64,000 bases of DNA from CAXBNB01 sp049115735 (lineage in GTDB: Bacteria; Bacteroidota; Bacteroidia; Cytophagales; Cyclobacteriaceae): the NCBI GenBank assembly GCA_049115735.1, contig JAGDZP010000026.1, forward strand, positions 129,549 to 193,548, read 5' to 3'. The translations under genes were made by a program, and so were the position numbers. This document shows, piece by piece, positions 52,460 through 61,582 of the stretch. The notes below the pieces were generated by a model. That model did not search any database. It worked only from the letters and a program-made list of their open reading frames with translations, and was not told the DNA's origin. Position 1 is the first letter of the stretch, and each line of letters begins with the position of its first letter.

Positions 52460-53016
52460 TTTACCCGATAGTTGTATACGGAGACCCTGTGCTGAAGCGA
52501 ATGGCCGATGACATTGAAGAGGGAGAAATAGATGTGAAGCAGTTGAGTGAGGACATGTTTGAAACCATGTACAACGCCAGTGGTATTGGATTGGCGGCAC
52601 CACAAATCGGCAAATCAATCAGAATGTTCATTGTTGACGGAAGTCCCCTGGATGATGATGAAGAAGATATGTCTGATTTCAAAAAGGTATTTATCAACCC
52701 TGAGATAGTTGAAGAGACTGGCGAACCATGGAAATTTGAAGAAGGCTGCCTCAGTATTCCGGGCATAAGAGAGGAAGTGAGCCGCCCGCCCAAGCTAATC
52801 ATCAACTACCTGGACGAAAACTGGGAAGAGCATGAAGAAGAGTTTGATGGAATGAAAGCCAGGATCATTCAACATGAGTTCGATCACATCGAAGGAGTAC
52901 TGTTTACAGACTACCTCACACCATTCAAAAAGCGCCTCTTAAAAGGCAAGTTTCAAAATATCAGTAAAGGCAAATGTGATGCTGACTATAAAATAAAAAT
53001 TCCAAACAAACGATAA
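52456..53016 (+). CDS. def: peptide deformylase
   Basis: The 186-residue metallo-hydrolase has the three conserved motifs: GIGLAAPQIG, then EGCLSIPG with the metal-binding Cys, and QHEFDHIEGVLF with the two metal His and catalytic Glu. It removes the formyl group from nascent proteins. It overlaps ruvX by 4 bases and precedes the aminotransferase by 4 bases. Confidence 0.96.
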   Translation: MIYPIVVYGDPVLKRMADDIEEGEIDVKQLSEDMFETMYNASGIGLAAPQIGKSIRMFIVDGSPLDDDEEDMSDFKKVFINPEIVEETGEPWKFEEGCLSIPGIREEVSRPPKLIINYLDENWEEHEEEFDGMKARIIQHEFDHIEGVLFTDYLTPFKKRLLKGKFQNISKGKCDADYKIKIPNKR

Positions 53017-53020
53017 TAGC

Positions 53021-54157
53021 ATGAATTCTAAGTTGGCCGACACGGGGACATCCATATTTACCATAATGTCCAAAATGGCCGCTGACTACAACGCCATTAA
53101 CCTTTCACAGGGGTATCCGGGTTTCGATATTTCAATGGAGCTTATCGATCTTGTAGATCACTACATGAGAAAAGGTGAAAACCAATATGCGCCTATGCCT
53201 GGCCTGCCACGTTTGCGTGAGCAAATTACCCAAAAAGTCAATAATACTTTCGACTATGGCGCGGATGCAAACGAAAATATAATAGTCACATCGGGAGCTA
53301 CGGAGGGAATTTATGCTACAATTACCGCTCTCATTCATGCTGGTGACGAAGTAATATATTTCGACCCAGCCTATGACAGTTACCATCCCAATGTAAGGAT
53401 CAATGGAGGCACACCCATCCCTATAGGCCTTACTTTTCCTGACTTTAGCATCCCTTGGGAAAAGGTAGAAGTTGCCGTGAACGAAAATACCAGGATGATT
53501 ATCCTGAACACACCACACAACCCGTCTGGTGCAGTGTTGAGCAGAGAAGACCTGGACAGGTTAGCAGAAATAATCAAGGGCAAGGACATATTCGTGCTCA
53601 GTGATGAAGTGTACGAACACCTGATTTTTGATGGCAAAAAACATCATTCTGTGTTGTCGCATCCAGGGCTAAAGCAAAAGTCTATAGCGGTATTTTCGTT
53701 TGGTAAAACCTTTCATGCTACTGGCTGGAAAATGGGTTACACAGTAGCCCCTACCAAAATCACGGATGAAATAAGAAAAATTCATCAGTTCGTCGTATTT
53801 AGTGTCAATACAGCTATACAGCACGCGATAACAGACTTCTTAAAAACGCCGAATCATTATTTAGAATTACCCGCTTTTTATCAAAAAAAAAGGGACTTAT
53901 TTCAAAGCCTGATGGAAAAATCGCGCTTCAAGCGACTGCCCTCTTCGGGTACATACTTTCAGACCTACTCCTATGAGGATATTTCTGACGAGAGGGATGT
54001 AGATATAGCCAGCCGATTTACCAAAGAATATGGAGTGGCATCCATTCCGTTCTCTGTTTTTTATGCGGAGAAAACTGACAACAAGCTCTTGAGGTTTTGC
54101 TTTGCTAAAGAAGACGAAACACTCATCAAAGCCACAGACATACTATGCAAGATCTAA
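53021..54157 (+). CDS. ybdL: methionine/glutamine aminotransferase (YbdL type)
   Basis: The 378-residue class I PLP aminotransferase shows NLSQGYPGFDI, the YAPMPGLPRLRE signature of this subgroup, DEVYEHLIFDG, and the PLP lysine in FSFGKTFHATGWKMGY. The YbdL group prefers methionine and glutamine and works in methionine salvage by transaminating 4-methylthio-2-oxobutanoate. The following gene encodes its expected partner, an omega-amidase, and overlaps it by 13 bases. Confidence 0.88.
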   Translation: MNSKLADTGTSIFTIMSKMAADYNAINLSQGYPGFDISMELIDLVDHYMRKGENQYAPMPGLPRLREQITQKVNNTFDYGADANENIIVTSGATEGIYATITALIHAGDEVIYFDPAYDSYHPNVRINGGTPIPIGLTFPDFSIPWEKVEVAVNENTRMIILNTPHNPSGAVLSREDLDRLAEIIKGKDIFVLSDEVYEHLIFDGKKHHSVLSHPGLKQKSIAVFSFGKTFHATGWKMGYTVAPTKITDEIRKIHQFVVFSVNTAIQHAITDFLKTPNHYLELPAFYQKKRDLFQSLMEKSRFKRLPSSGTYFQTYSYEDISDERDVDIASRFTKEYGVASIPFSVFYAEKTDNKLLRFCFAKEDETLIKATDILCKI

Positions 54158-54942
54158 AAGTCACATTGCTGCAAGCTGACCTGCATTGGGAACAACCAGC
54201 AGCCAATATGGCTATGCTTGAAGAAATGATTTGGTCAGAGGTCTCCGAGACGGATGTGATCATTCTTCCCGAAATGTTCACCACTGGATTCTCTATGAAT
54301 GCTAAAGCTCTGGCAGAACCTCCCCGCACGAACACTTACAGGTGGATGAGGCAGGTGGCCAGGGAGAAAAAAGCCTTAATCCTTGGTAGCTTTATCACAA
54401 GAGATGAAGGTAAATATTATAACCGGATGCACGCTGTTTTCCCCAATGGCACTGTGCAATACTACGACAAACGACATCTATTCACATTAGCAAATGAACA
54501 GTCTTCCTATTCTGCTGGCAACAAGAGGCTAATTGTGGAATGGAAGGGCTGGAAAATTTGCCCTTTGGTATGCTATGACCTACGTTTCCCGGTATACTCC
54601 AGAAATGGATTTAACCAAGAATCTAGAAACTTCGAATATGATGTTTTGGTCTATTCTGCCAATTGGCCGGAATCAAGAGTTCAGGCATGGGATGCATTGG
54701 TGAAAGCACGGGCGATTGAAAACCAATCATACGTGATTGCTGTCAACCGTGTGGGTAGAGACGGCAATGGTCATGCATACAATGGTCATTCGGGAGTGTA
54801 TGACTACCTGGGAGAACCCTTGAACTCAATTGGCTCACCCGCCTATGCCATTGAAGTACTTTTAGAAAAAAATAAATTGGATGAATTCCGGGAAAAGTAC
54901 GCCTTCCTAAACGACTCAGATGACTTCAAACTATTAGACTAA
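54145..54942 (+). CDS. yafV: nitrilase-family omega-amidase (YafV type)
   Basis: The 265-residue carbon-nitrogen hydrolase has the catalytic triad: Glu in ILPEMFTTGFSM, Lys in YYDKRHLF, Cys in CPLVCYDLRFP. The family opens 2-oxoglutaramate to 2-oxoglutarate and ammonia. That product comes from glutamine transamination, so coupling with the preceding YbdL-type aminotransferase pulls the reaction forward. The gene order and overlap support this. Confidence 0.9.
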   Translation: MQDLKVTLLQADLHWEQPAANMAMLEEMIWSEVSETDVIILPEMFTTGFSMNAKALAEPPRTNTYRWMRQVAREKKALILGSFITRDEGKYYNRMHAVFPNGTVQYYDKRHLFTLANEQSSYSAGNKRLIVEWKGWKICPLVCYDLRFPVYSRNGFNQESRNFEYDVLVYSANWPESRVQAWDALVKARAIENQSYVIAVNRVGRDGNGHAYNGHSGVYDYLGEPLNSIGSPAYAIEVLLEKNKLDEFREKYAFLNDSDDFKLLD

Positions 54943-54949
54943 GCCACAT

Positions 54950-55462
54950 ATGAACCTAAAATTTAACCTCGAAGTACAAGATTGGATGGATTTTCACCAA
55001 TACCATCTATTGAACAATATGCAGTACAAAAAAACCAAAGCACTCATTACCTACATCGTACCGATTGTATTCGGTGTTTACCTCTATTATAAGTTTCAAA
55101 ATGATGAATTGGTAATGGAAACTGGCTTAATGGTGGTGTTTATGTGTGCTATATGGGTGTTGTTTTATCCTAAAAGGCTCGATAAAAAAGCACTTGGGAG
55201 AGCCCAGGCCAGCATTGAAAAGGAAAGTTCGGAAAGCCTCGGCATCAATGAAGTGCTGATTAGTGACAATGAGATCAAACACGAACACCCAGGCACACAG
55301 GTCACCTACGAATGGAGATCTATCAGGGAAGTAATAGAAACCGAGTCGAGTATATTTATATACGCTACAGCCGCTTCCCCCATCATAGTTCCTAAAAACA
55401 AAATTGACGAAACAGAATTAAAAGGGTTAGTTGCGGTTTTGAATGCTAAGGGCTTTTTATAA
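54950..55462 (+). CDS. YcxB-like membrane protein
   Basis: The 170-residue protein has two adjacent transmembrane helices (about 30-48 and 58-73) and a C-terminal soluble beta domain with NEIKHEHPGTQVTYEWRSI and IIVPKNKIDE, typical of the YcxB family. Its function is unknown. It lies 7 bases after the omega-amidase gene and is probably the last gene of that run. Confidence 0.78.
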   Translation: MNLKFNLEVQDWMDFHQYHLLNNMQYKKTKALITYIVPIVFGVYLYYKFQNDELVMETGLMVVFMCAIWVLFYPKRLDKKALGRAQASIEKESSESLGINEVLISDNEIKHEHPGTQVTYEWRSIREVIETESSIFIYATAASPIIVPKNKIDETELKGLVAVLNAKGFL

Positions 55463-55512
55463 AATTGATAAATAGTTAATTTTATACAGCGTAAAACCTA
55501 AAATATAAGATC

Positions 55513-56016
55513 ATGAAACTTCATTCACTTCTATTCACCATACTTGTAAGTCTTTTAATTGCGTGTGGTGGAGATGGAGAAAGCCCGACGGATAGCTGCA
55601 CAGGAGACCCAAACTTTAAGAACCAAACCGCTCAGGGAAGTATGGATGGCAATGACTGGACTTTTGCTAGCGGAGTGGCAGAGAAGTCTACCTTCGAAGC
55701 AGGGAAACTTTCGGTACAATTGATTGATGAAACTTTTACTGACATTTGCGATGAATTCCTTTTCGATGGAAATGTGGTAATATTTACAGTTGATATGGCT
55801 ACTGGGGTTTACAAGCTTTGTTTCTCCCTAGGGAACAACAGCAACGATGTTGCTCAGACATTGACGTTATATGACGGTACTACTAACCATATTGCGACCA
55901 TGGGGGCTATTGAGATTACATCAATCACGGATTCGGAAGTGAGTGGAAGACTAGATGCCACGGCGGACGAAACTAGTTTTGTAAATGGAACTTTCACGGT
56001 TCCACTTTGTCAGTAA
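55513..56016 (+). CDS. lipoprotein of unknown function
   Basis: The 167-residue protein has a lipoprotein signal (lipobox LIAC, Cys about residue 17) and an extracytoplasmic beta-rich domain with four further Cys (for example DSCTG, FTDIC and the C-terminal PLCQ). I do not recognise the family. It converges on the FG-GAP gene, its stop being 2 bases before that gene's end. Confidence 0.65.
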   Translation: MKLHSLLFTILVSLLIACGGDGESPTDSCTGDPNFKNQTAQGSMDGNDWTFASGVAEKSTFEAGKLSVQLIDETFTDICDEFLFDGNVVIFTVDMATGVYKLCFSLGNNSNDVAQTLTLYDGTTNHIATMGAIEITSITDSEVSGRLDATADETSFVNGTFTVPLCQ

Positions 56017-56018
56017 GT

Positions 56019-58193
56019 TTATCCGTGTCCAAGCACGAACTTCTTTACTTTAACTTTTTTGCCCTTTCTAATCCTGGCGAAGTATAGTCCTTTTTGGTAT
56101 GTCGACAAGTCTAGTGGCAATACCTCATTAGGCTGTAGTTCAACTGGCCCGAATAGCCGATTGCCGGTAACCCCAAATACTTCCAATTGCGCACCTGCAT
56201 CGTTGGTATAAATCTTTACCAGTCGGTTATCATTGCTCGGATTTGGAAATAAATCAAAGGAAATATCATCTTCTCCTACCCCATTTTCAACCGTACTTTC
56301 CAGCAGAGTTATACCACCTTCTATATTGCCTATTGCTACGACTGTTTTACCATTTACCTCCCCAAAAGTAGGATGTGTAATTCGACCCAGCCTTGTCTCA
56401 ATATTTTCTGATGCACCTTCCAACTGGAGCAATTCACTGGAAGCACCAATGATCGGACTAGATATGTTGTATAGCCTCATTACCCCAGATCGGTCAGTGC
56501 TTACCAAATCTAACTTCCCGTCACGTCCTAAATCTGTGACATCAATATTCAGATTTCCTCGCGCACTACTAAAATCCAAATTTAGAAATGTATCGCTTTC
56601 TAAATTAAAGCTTGGCGACTCGTTACTCCCAGAGTTGATATAGTACTCCAGCTTGCCATTCGTTTTTCCTACGAGGAGGTCCAATACACCATCCTGACTC
56701 ATATCTACATATTCAGCGTCATCAAATGCCGAAATAGCAAAATCTAGGTTTTGAATACCACGGGCTTGGAAATTGAGTGAATTATCATTGGACGAATTTA
56801 GTATATATTGAAGCCCCGCTTCTCCCCTCTGGTCAACTGCCATGAAGAACAAATCCATTTTGCCATCTTCATTCACATCCACAAATGAAGGATTGATATA
56901 ATTAAAATTCAAAGACGAAAGAGACATGAAATCATCATCACTAAATACAAATCCCTCGGGTGTTTTCATATACAAGACCAATGCAGCCGAATAATTGCCC
57001 GAAATATTTACACCTCGATTACCGATGATCAAGTCTTCATCCGAATCCCCATCAACATCTACAAAAGCAGGATAAGAGAACTCACCAACATCTATCATCT
57101 CATCTTGTAAAAAATCTTCTTTTTCGAAACGGAAAGCAGGATTTTCGTTACTTCCTGTATTCACATACAAAAGACTTGAATTGGCATTGTCCACATTCCC
57201 TTCCGAATTGGATCTGAGATTGGGAGCTACAATTATGTCTTTCAATCCATCAAAATTCACATCTTCGTAGTAGGGTGCCGGAAATGAATTGAAGCTCAGC
57301 GGAGAATTCCTTTCTGGGAAAAACTTTGAGAAAGAATCAAACATCGGGATGCTGGCCGACCCTTTGTTTTCTAATAAAGCCAGGTCTGTACACTCTTCTT
57401 GAGCAATTATTAATTCTTTATCTCCATCATTATCTTGATCAAGAGCTAGGATTGATTTACCCCCAGCGTGTAAAACCCGGCCACCATCACTGCAGTTCTC
57501 ACCGGCAAATACGAACTCATTACAAGTACACTCTTCAAAATCACCGTACTCTCTACTCTCCCTTATAAAATCCAGCACTTCACAATTACCGTTGTTTTCA
57601 ATACTAATATTTCTATGAAACTCAATAAAGGCTCCAATAGCGAAATTATAAGTAAGTATATCCAAATCCCCATCACCATCCAGGTCAGCAATAGATGGCA
57701 CGTCAGAAGAATTCACAAGCAAATTAATTAACGTGGAAGTACCCTGAGTGTAGATGGGATCCGCCTGAAGTTCCCAGGTCAAAGATTGCACACTTGTATT
57801 TTTAAACACGCGAATCCCCAGGTTGGTATAAGTAAACAAGTCCTTTTTGCCATCACAGTTGTAGTCGACCAGAAGCATCCAGTTTTGTATGTTTTCAGGG
57901 AATAAATATTCAAACTCGGGTGCATAGCTATAGGCTTCTCCATTGGAAAGAAACGCCTTCAGCTGATTGGATGACCTATCAAAAACTACCAAATCATCTT
58001 TTCCATCAAGGTTCAGGTCAATGGTGTTGTATTGGCCTGAATTCAGTCCGCCTGAGAATGCCAAGCTTAGGGTTTCATCATTCTCGATTACTTTGATGTC
58101 CGATGAATAATTGAAAGTATGTTGGCCGCTAACGGGAATAATATACAACGACAGAATTACGACCAAACAACCAACTAAACGAGATAAAGTCAA
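56019..58193 (-). CDS. secreted FG-GAP/VCBS repeat protein with type IX sorting domain
   Basis: The 724-residue protein has a signal peptide (to about 24, VSGQ), at least nine Ca-binding-type FG-GAP/VCBS loops such as DLNLDGKDDLVVFD, DYNCDGKKDLFTYT, DLDGDGDLDILTYN and DVDGDSDEDLIIGN, and a C-terminal type IX sorting domain (about 650-724, FDLFPNPSND to KKFVLG). It is exported by the T9SS and likely attached at the surface. It starts 4 bases after the MbnP-like gene, so it belongs to the same operon. Its repeats suggest a beta-propeller for binding. Confidence 0.88.
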   Translation of the reverse strand: MTLSRLVGCLVVILSLYIIPVSGQHTFNYSSDIKVIENDETLSLAFSGGLNSGQYNTIDLNLDGKDDLVVFDRSSNQLKAFLSNGEAYSYAPEFEYLFPENIQNWMLLVDYNCDGKKDLFTYTNLGIRVFKNTSVQSLTWELQADPIYTQGTSTLINLLVNSSDVPSIADLDGDGDLDILTYNFAIGAFIEFHRNISIENNGNCEVLDFIRESREYGDFEECTCNEFVFAGENCSDGGRVLHAGGKSILALDQDNDGDKELIIAQEECTDLALLENKGSASIPMFDSFSKFFPERNSPLSFNSFPAPYYEDVNFDGLKDIIVAPNLRSNSEGNVDNANSSLLYVNTGSNENPAFRFEKEDFLQDEMIDVGEFSYPAFVDVDGDSDEDLIIGNRGVNISGNYSAALVLYMKTPEGFVFSDDDFMSLSSLNFNYINPSFVDVNEDGKMDLFFMAVDQRGEAGLQYILNSSNDNSLNFQARGIQNLDFAISAFDDAEYVDMSQDGVLDLLVGKTNGKLEYYINSGSNESPSFNLESDTFLNLDFSSARGNLNIDVTDLGRDGKLDLVSTDRSGVMRLYNISSPIIGASSELLQLEGASENIETRLGRITHPTFGEVNGKTVVAIGNIEGGITLLESTVENGVGEDDISFDLFPNPSNDNRLVKIYTNDAGAQLEVFGVTGNRLFGPVELQPNEVLPLDLSTYQKGLYFARIRKGKKVKVKKFVLGHG

Positions 58194-58197
58194 CGTT

Positions 58198-58959
58198 CTA
58201 GAATGTTTTAGTAAGAAGCTTAATCAGCCCGTTTGAATAATTTTCAGCAATTTTATCTGCATCACTATCAACCATAAATTCATTTTTGATATTCAGATCA
58301 ATCACATTAGGCCCGTTTAGTGGAGCCAAGGCATCTAATTCAAACTGCAATGTTCCGTTTGTGGGAATATCGACTAGGTTGCTCAGCATATATTCTTGAC
58401 TCTTATAGTTTTTATCCAAACCTATGTGCAATATAAGTCCTCTTTTCGTCTCACTATTCTCAGGGTAAAAACTACCTTCCATCAAAAAAAACTTGTATCC
58501 CGTATTCCAGTCCCAGGCCATATCATTGGTTGCGTCAAGGTCTCCAAAGTTATCTATGGAGGCGTTGCGTTGTGCATCCACCCCAATAGCAAACTTGATT
58601 TGGTCAAATTGAAAATCACTCCTAATGCCCTGCAGAGTAAACGATTGCTGAGTCCTCTGGTCATTGAGACTGATTAGATGGTAGCTTTCTTCCTCAGCCA
58701 TTATTTCTCCACTCATGGAATTAACTAACTGAATATTACTAATGTAAACCTTCATCCTGTCAATGGATATCTCATTTCCAGACACAGTAGTATAGTTTTT
58801 GCTATTGAATTCAATAGGATTACCATCAGCCATGCCGACAAAATCAAATGTCAACGAATCGGAGTAGGTCACCTGCTCCGAATCACTTCCGCAATTGACC
58901 AATAGTACCGTGCTCAAAGCCAACAGGCTTATTTCAAAATGGATCAGAGAACGCTTCAT
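58198..58959 (-). CDS. MbnP-like lipoprotein (copper-protein family relative)
   Basis: Starting at ATG 58959 (58974 is possible), about 253 residues. The lipobox is LLVNC. The mature part has the MbnP pattern: FVGMADGNPIEF, then DMAWDWNTGYKFFLMEG (two Trp in WDW) and RGLILHIGLDKNY with a conserved His. In the methanobactin-linked MbnP, a Trp is oxidised to kynurenine by the di-heme MbnH and then binds copper. The related four-Cys subfamily motif is absent: the lipobox Cys is the only one. A di-heme peroxidase gene precedes it with an overlap of about 25 bases, which matches the MbnH/MbnP pairing. Confidence 0.78.
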   Translation of the reverse strand: MKRSLIHFEISLLALSTVLLVNCGSDSEQVTYSDSLTFDFVGMADGNPIEFNSKNYTTVSGNEISIDRMKVYISNIQLVNSMSGEIMAEEESYHLISLNDQRTQQSFTLQGIRSDFQFDQIKFAIGVDAQRNASIDNFGDLDATNDMAWDWNTGYKFFLMEGSFYPENSETKRGLILHIGLDKNYKSQEYMLSNLVDIPTNGTLQFELDALAPLNGPNVIDLNIKNEFMVDSDADKIAENYSNGLIKLLTKTF

Positions 58960-60040
58960 TACTGATAAATTCATTGTCTGTTAACGCATGTAGAAATGCT
59001 ATAATTGCCTGTATTTCTTCAGCCGTCAAACCAAGTTTAACGTCAACATTAGGATCAATTGTCTCATTACTTGCCTCCAAAATCAAAGGATCCAGGGTCT
59101 CACTTTTTTTTATATGGTCATTATAGTGATCAAGTACTTCTTCTAGCGTAGCAAACCTACCATCATGCATATATGGTGCAGTGAGCGCAATATTCCTCAG
59201 GCTAGGTACTTTAAACTTTCCTCTGTCAGAAGCCAGGCCTGTAACTTCTTCCAAACCACTTTCCAGTCCTTCATCATCTTCTAGTCCGTTGTTTTTAAAG
59301 CCTTCAAAATTGTCATTCACTCCCGATGTAAGAATATTCACATGACAATCACCACAGTTGCCGCCTCTGAGTCCTATCGAAGGCTCTGGGTGAGTAAAGA
59401 ATAGCTCCATACCATATTTCTCCTGATCGGTTAATTCTATTTCTCCCCTTAGGTGTTTATCGTATTTTGAATTGGAAGAAATAAGGGTGCGTTGAAATTG
59501 TGCCAGGGCTTCAGCTATTCTTTCAGAAGTCACTGATGTGTTACCAAATGCTTTGAAAAATGCATCAGGATATTCGCTTGTATTTTCAAGCTTAACTACG
59601 GTTTCAAGTAGAGTCTGATCCATTTCGATCTGATCCTTGATGGGTTCCAGTGCCTGAATCTCCAGACTTTCCGCTCGCCCATCCCAAAAGAATCGAGATG
59701 TCCATGGCAAGTTAACCAATGACATAGTGTTCTTTGCTGTTAGGTGCCCATCTATACCCGGGCTTTTTGCCAGTCCATCTGTAAAGGCTTTTTCTTGCTC
59801 ATGGCAGGTAGCACATGAAATGGTGTTGTTCCTCGAAAGTTTTTTTTCATAGAAGAGCATCCTTCCCAGCGCTACACCTTCAACGGTAAGGGGGTTATGG
59901 GCCGGAAAATGAGAATTATCTCCAAAATAAATAGGAGCGTCCAGTGAGTATTTTGTTGGGTTGAAAATCACTTCATCTTCACCATTGCCACAGGCAATAA
60001 TCAGAAATAGAAATAGAAACAATATTATCGACCTGATCAT
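58934..60040 (-). CDS. di-heme cytochrome-c peroxidase/MauG-family lipoprotein (MbnH-like position)
   Basis: From ATG 60040 (60052 also possible) about 368 residues; the lipobox is LIIAC. Two c-type heme sites are visible: CATCH (about residues 76-80) and CGDCH (about 229-233). KVPSLRNIALTAPYMHDGRF near residue 290 is the usual CCP-family C-terminal motif. Families include bacterial cytochrome-c peroxidases and MauG/MbnH oxidases; the axial ligand that separates them cannot be assigned without alignment. The gene is translationally coupled to the MbnP-like gene, so Trp oxidation of that protein is plausible. A second di-heme gene starts divergently about 80 bases away. Confidence 0.88.
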   Translation of the reverse strand: MIRSIILFLFLFLIIACGNGEDEVIFNPTKYSLDAPIYFGDNSHFPAHNPLTVEGVALGRMLFYEKKLSRNNTISCATCHEQEKAFTDGLAKSPGIDGHLTAKNTMSLVNLPWTSRFFWDGRAESLEIQALEPIKDQIEMDQTLLETVVKLENTSEYPDAFFKAFGNTSVTSERIAEALAQFQRTLISSNSKYDKHLRGEIELTDQEKYGMELFFTHPEPSIGLRGGNCGDCHVNILTSGVNDNFEGFKNNGLEDDEGLESGLEEVTGLASDRGKFKVPSLRNIALTAPYMHDGRFATLEEVLDHYNDHIKKSETLDPLILEASNETIDPNVDVKLGLTAEEIQAIIAFLHALTDNEFISNEAFSDPF

Positions 60041-60120
60041 GAATGAAAACAACGCACTAGGTACTATCCTTTATGCTTAATGAAGTAAATTTATTATCAA
60101 ATAATTCGTCTTTAGCTGTT

Positions 60121-61149
60121 GTGAAATTCTATTTTTGGAAGGAGTTAGTTCTTGGTGTTAGTATATTCTTGCTTTCGTGCAATACCGCCTACGATAACAC
60201 TCCAGTTCAACTTGAGTACCCTAATTATTTTCCAAAACCAATTCCCTCGCCTGATAGAAATCCGCTCACAAAGCAAGGTATAGAGCTAGGCAAAAAACTG
60301 TTCTACGACAAATCGCTATCGGGCTCAGGAAAAGTCAGTTGTGCATCATGCCACATTCAAAGTTTGTCTTTTTCCGATGGGAAAAAAGTGAGCTCCAATA
60401 ATGTTTCAAATATTAATTTAGAGCGAAATTCACCAGCTCTAATAAACCTGGCTTGGATAAATAAATTATTTTGGGATGGGGGAGTAAAAAACCTGGAGTC
60501 TCTACCTTTTGCAGCCCTGACCAATCCCGAGGAAATGGATGGAAACCTAAATGACATTGTTGTCTACATCAATGGTGACTCATCATATCAAGGAGCTTTT
60601 AAAAGAGCCTTTAACATTGATTCGATCTCGTCAGCGCACATTGCCCGTGCAATGGCTCAATTTCAGCGGACATTGATTAGTACTAACTCCAAATATGACA
60701 ATGTTCAAATGGGAAGGGCTTCATTTTCGAATGATGAATTAAAGGGGCAAGAATTGTTTAGCAGTAACTGCTCCTCTTGTCACACCCCTCCTTTGTTTAC
60801 AGACAATTCCTTCCATAACAACGGTCTTGATTCCGACTTTCCTACCAAAAATGCAGACGTGAGAGCAGGTAGATTTAGAATCACACTGGATTCTACTGAT
60901 TTAGGTAAATTCAAAACACCAACCTTGCGAAACTTAAAATTCACAGGCCCTTTTATGCATGATGGAAGATTTAGTACACTTGATGCAGTTTTGAAGTATT
61001 ACTCAAACGGGGTGAAAATGTCGGGCACACTTGATCCTTTGGTATTAAGAATTCAATTGTCAGAAGATGACAATATATTAATCAGAGCATTTCTTAATAC
61101 TTTGAATGATCAAGACTTCTTGACTAGTAAGGAATATGGATCGCAATGA
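60121..61149 (+). CDS. second di-heme cytochrome-c peroxidase-family lipoprotein
   Basis: I choose the GTG at 60121 (MKFYFWKELVLGV), which gives a good lipoprotein signal (lipobox LLSC) and 342 residues; an ATG at 60073 lies too far from the signal peptide. Two heme motifs, CASCH and CSSCH, and the C-terminal KTPTLRNLKFTGPFMHDGRF are present. It is similar in length and layout to the divergent di-heme protein but clearly diverged in sequence. The shared 80-base gap suggests common control with the MbnP operon. Confidence 0.85.
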   Translation: MKFYFWKELVLGVSIFLLSCNTAYDNTPVQLEYPNYFPKPIPSPDRNPLTKQGIELGKKLFYDKSLSGSGKVSCASCHIQSLSFSDGKKVSSNNVSNINLERNSPALINLAWINKLFWDGGVKNLESLPFAALTNPEEMDGNLNDIVVYINGDSSYQGAFKRAFNIDSISSAHIARAMAQFQRTLISTNSKYDNVQMGRASFSNDELKGQELFSSNCSSCHTPPLFTDNSFHNNGLDSDFPTKNADVRAGRFRITLDSTDLGKFKTPTLRNLKFTGPFMHDGRFSTLDAVLKYYSNGVKMSGTLDPLVLRIQLSEDDNILIRAFLNTLNDQDFLTSKEYGSQ

Positions 61150-61582
61150 AGGAAAACAAACATATACTCCATTTATAGCATGCCCCTAAAAACGATTTAA
61201 TTGAGTTTGTTTGAAATATTGTGAGTAAATGAATTTTGGTATGGATTTTTCTGATCACACGACAAAGCTAAACACAGAATGAAAAGAAGAAACGACTTTC
61301 AAGCTGTTGATCAAGACGGGTTGGTAATAAATTGGTGAGCGGATGAGTGTATTGGCCTTGAGCGTTTAATTTATCATTATTTTCCCATAGGGATGCCTTT
61401 GGTATTGCCTACTTTTCATCTATGAAAAGTTTGTGCCCGTCTGGCACAAAGAGAAAATATCAGAACAAATCAGGTCTAAGTTTAATCAGTGGTCGGATAA
61501 GGATAAGAAAAAATGAAACCCAGGCATAAATCACATAGATCCATATATTTGTTCTGATAAACAAAATAAAAAATTCAATAAA
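61150..61582. other. 433-base gap before murF
   Basis: I find no convincing gene. Short frames (for example at 61279-61338 and around 61391-61525) look protein-like in places but have no family or start. TATATTTG (61544-61551) fits the -7 consensus and could drive murF; no -33 TTTG is visible. Confidence 0.5.

Noticed and set aside
61279..61525. short protein-like stretches before murF
   Set aside because: They are in different frames, interrupted by stops, and match no family; not enough to call a pseudogene.
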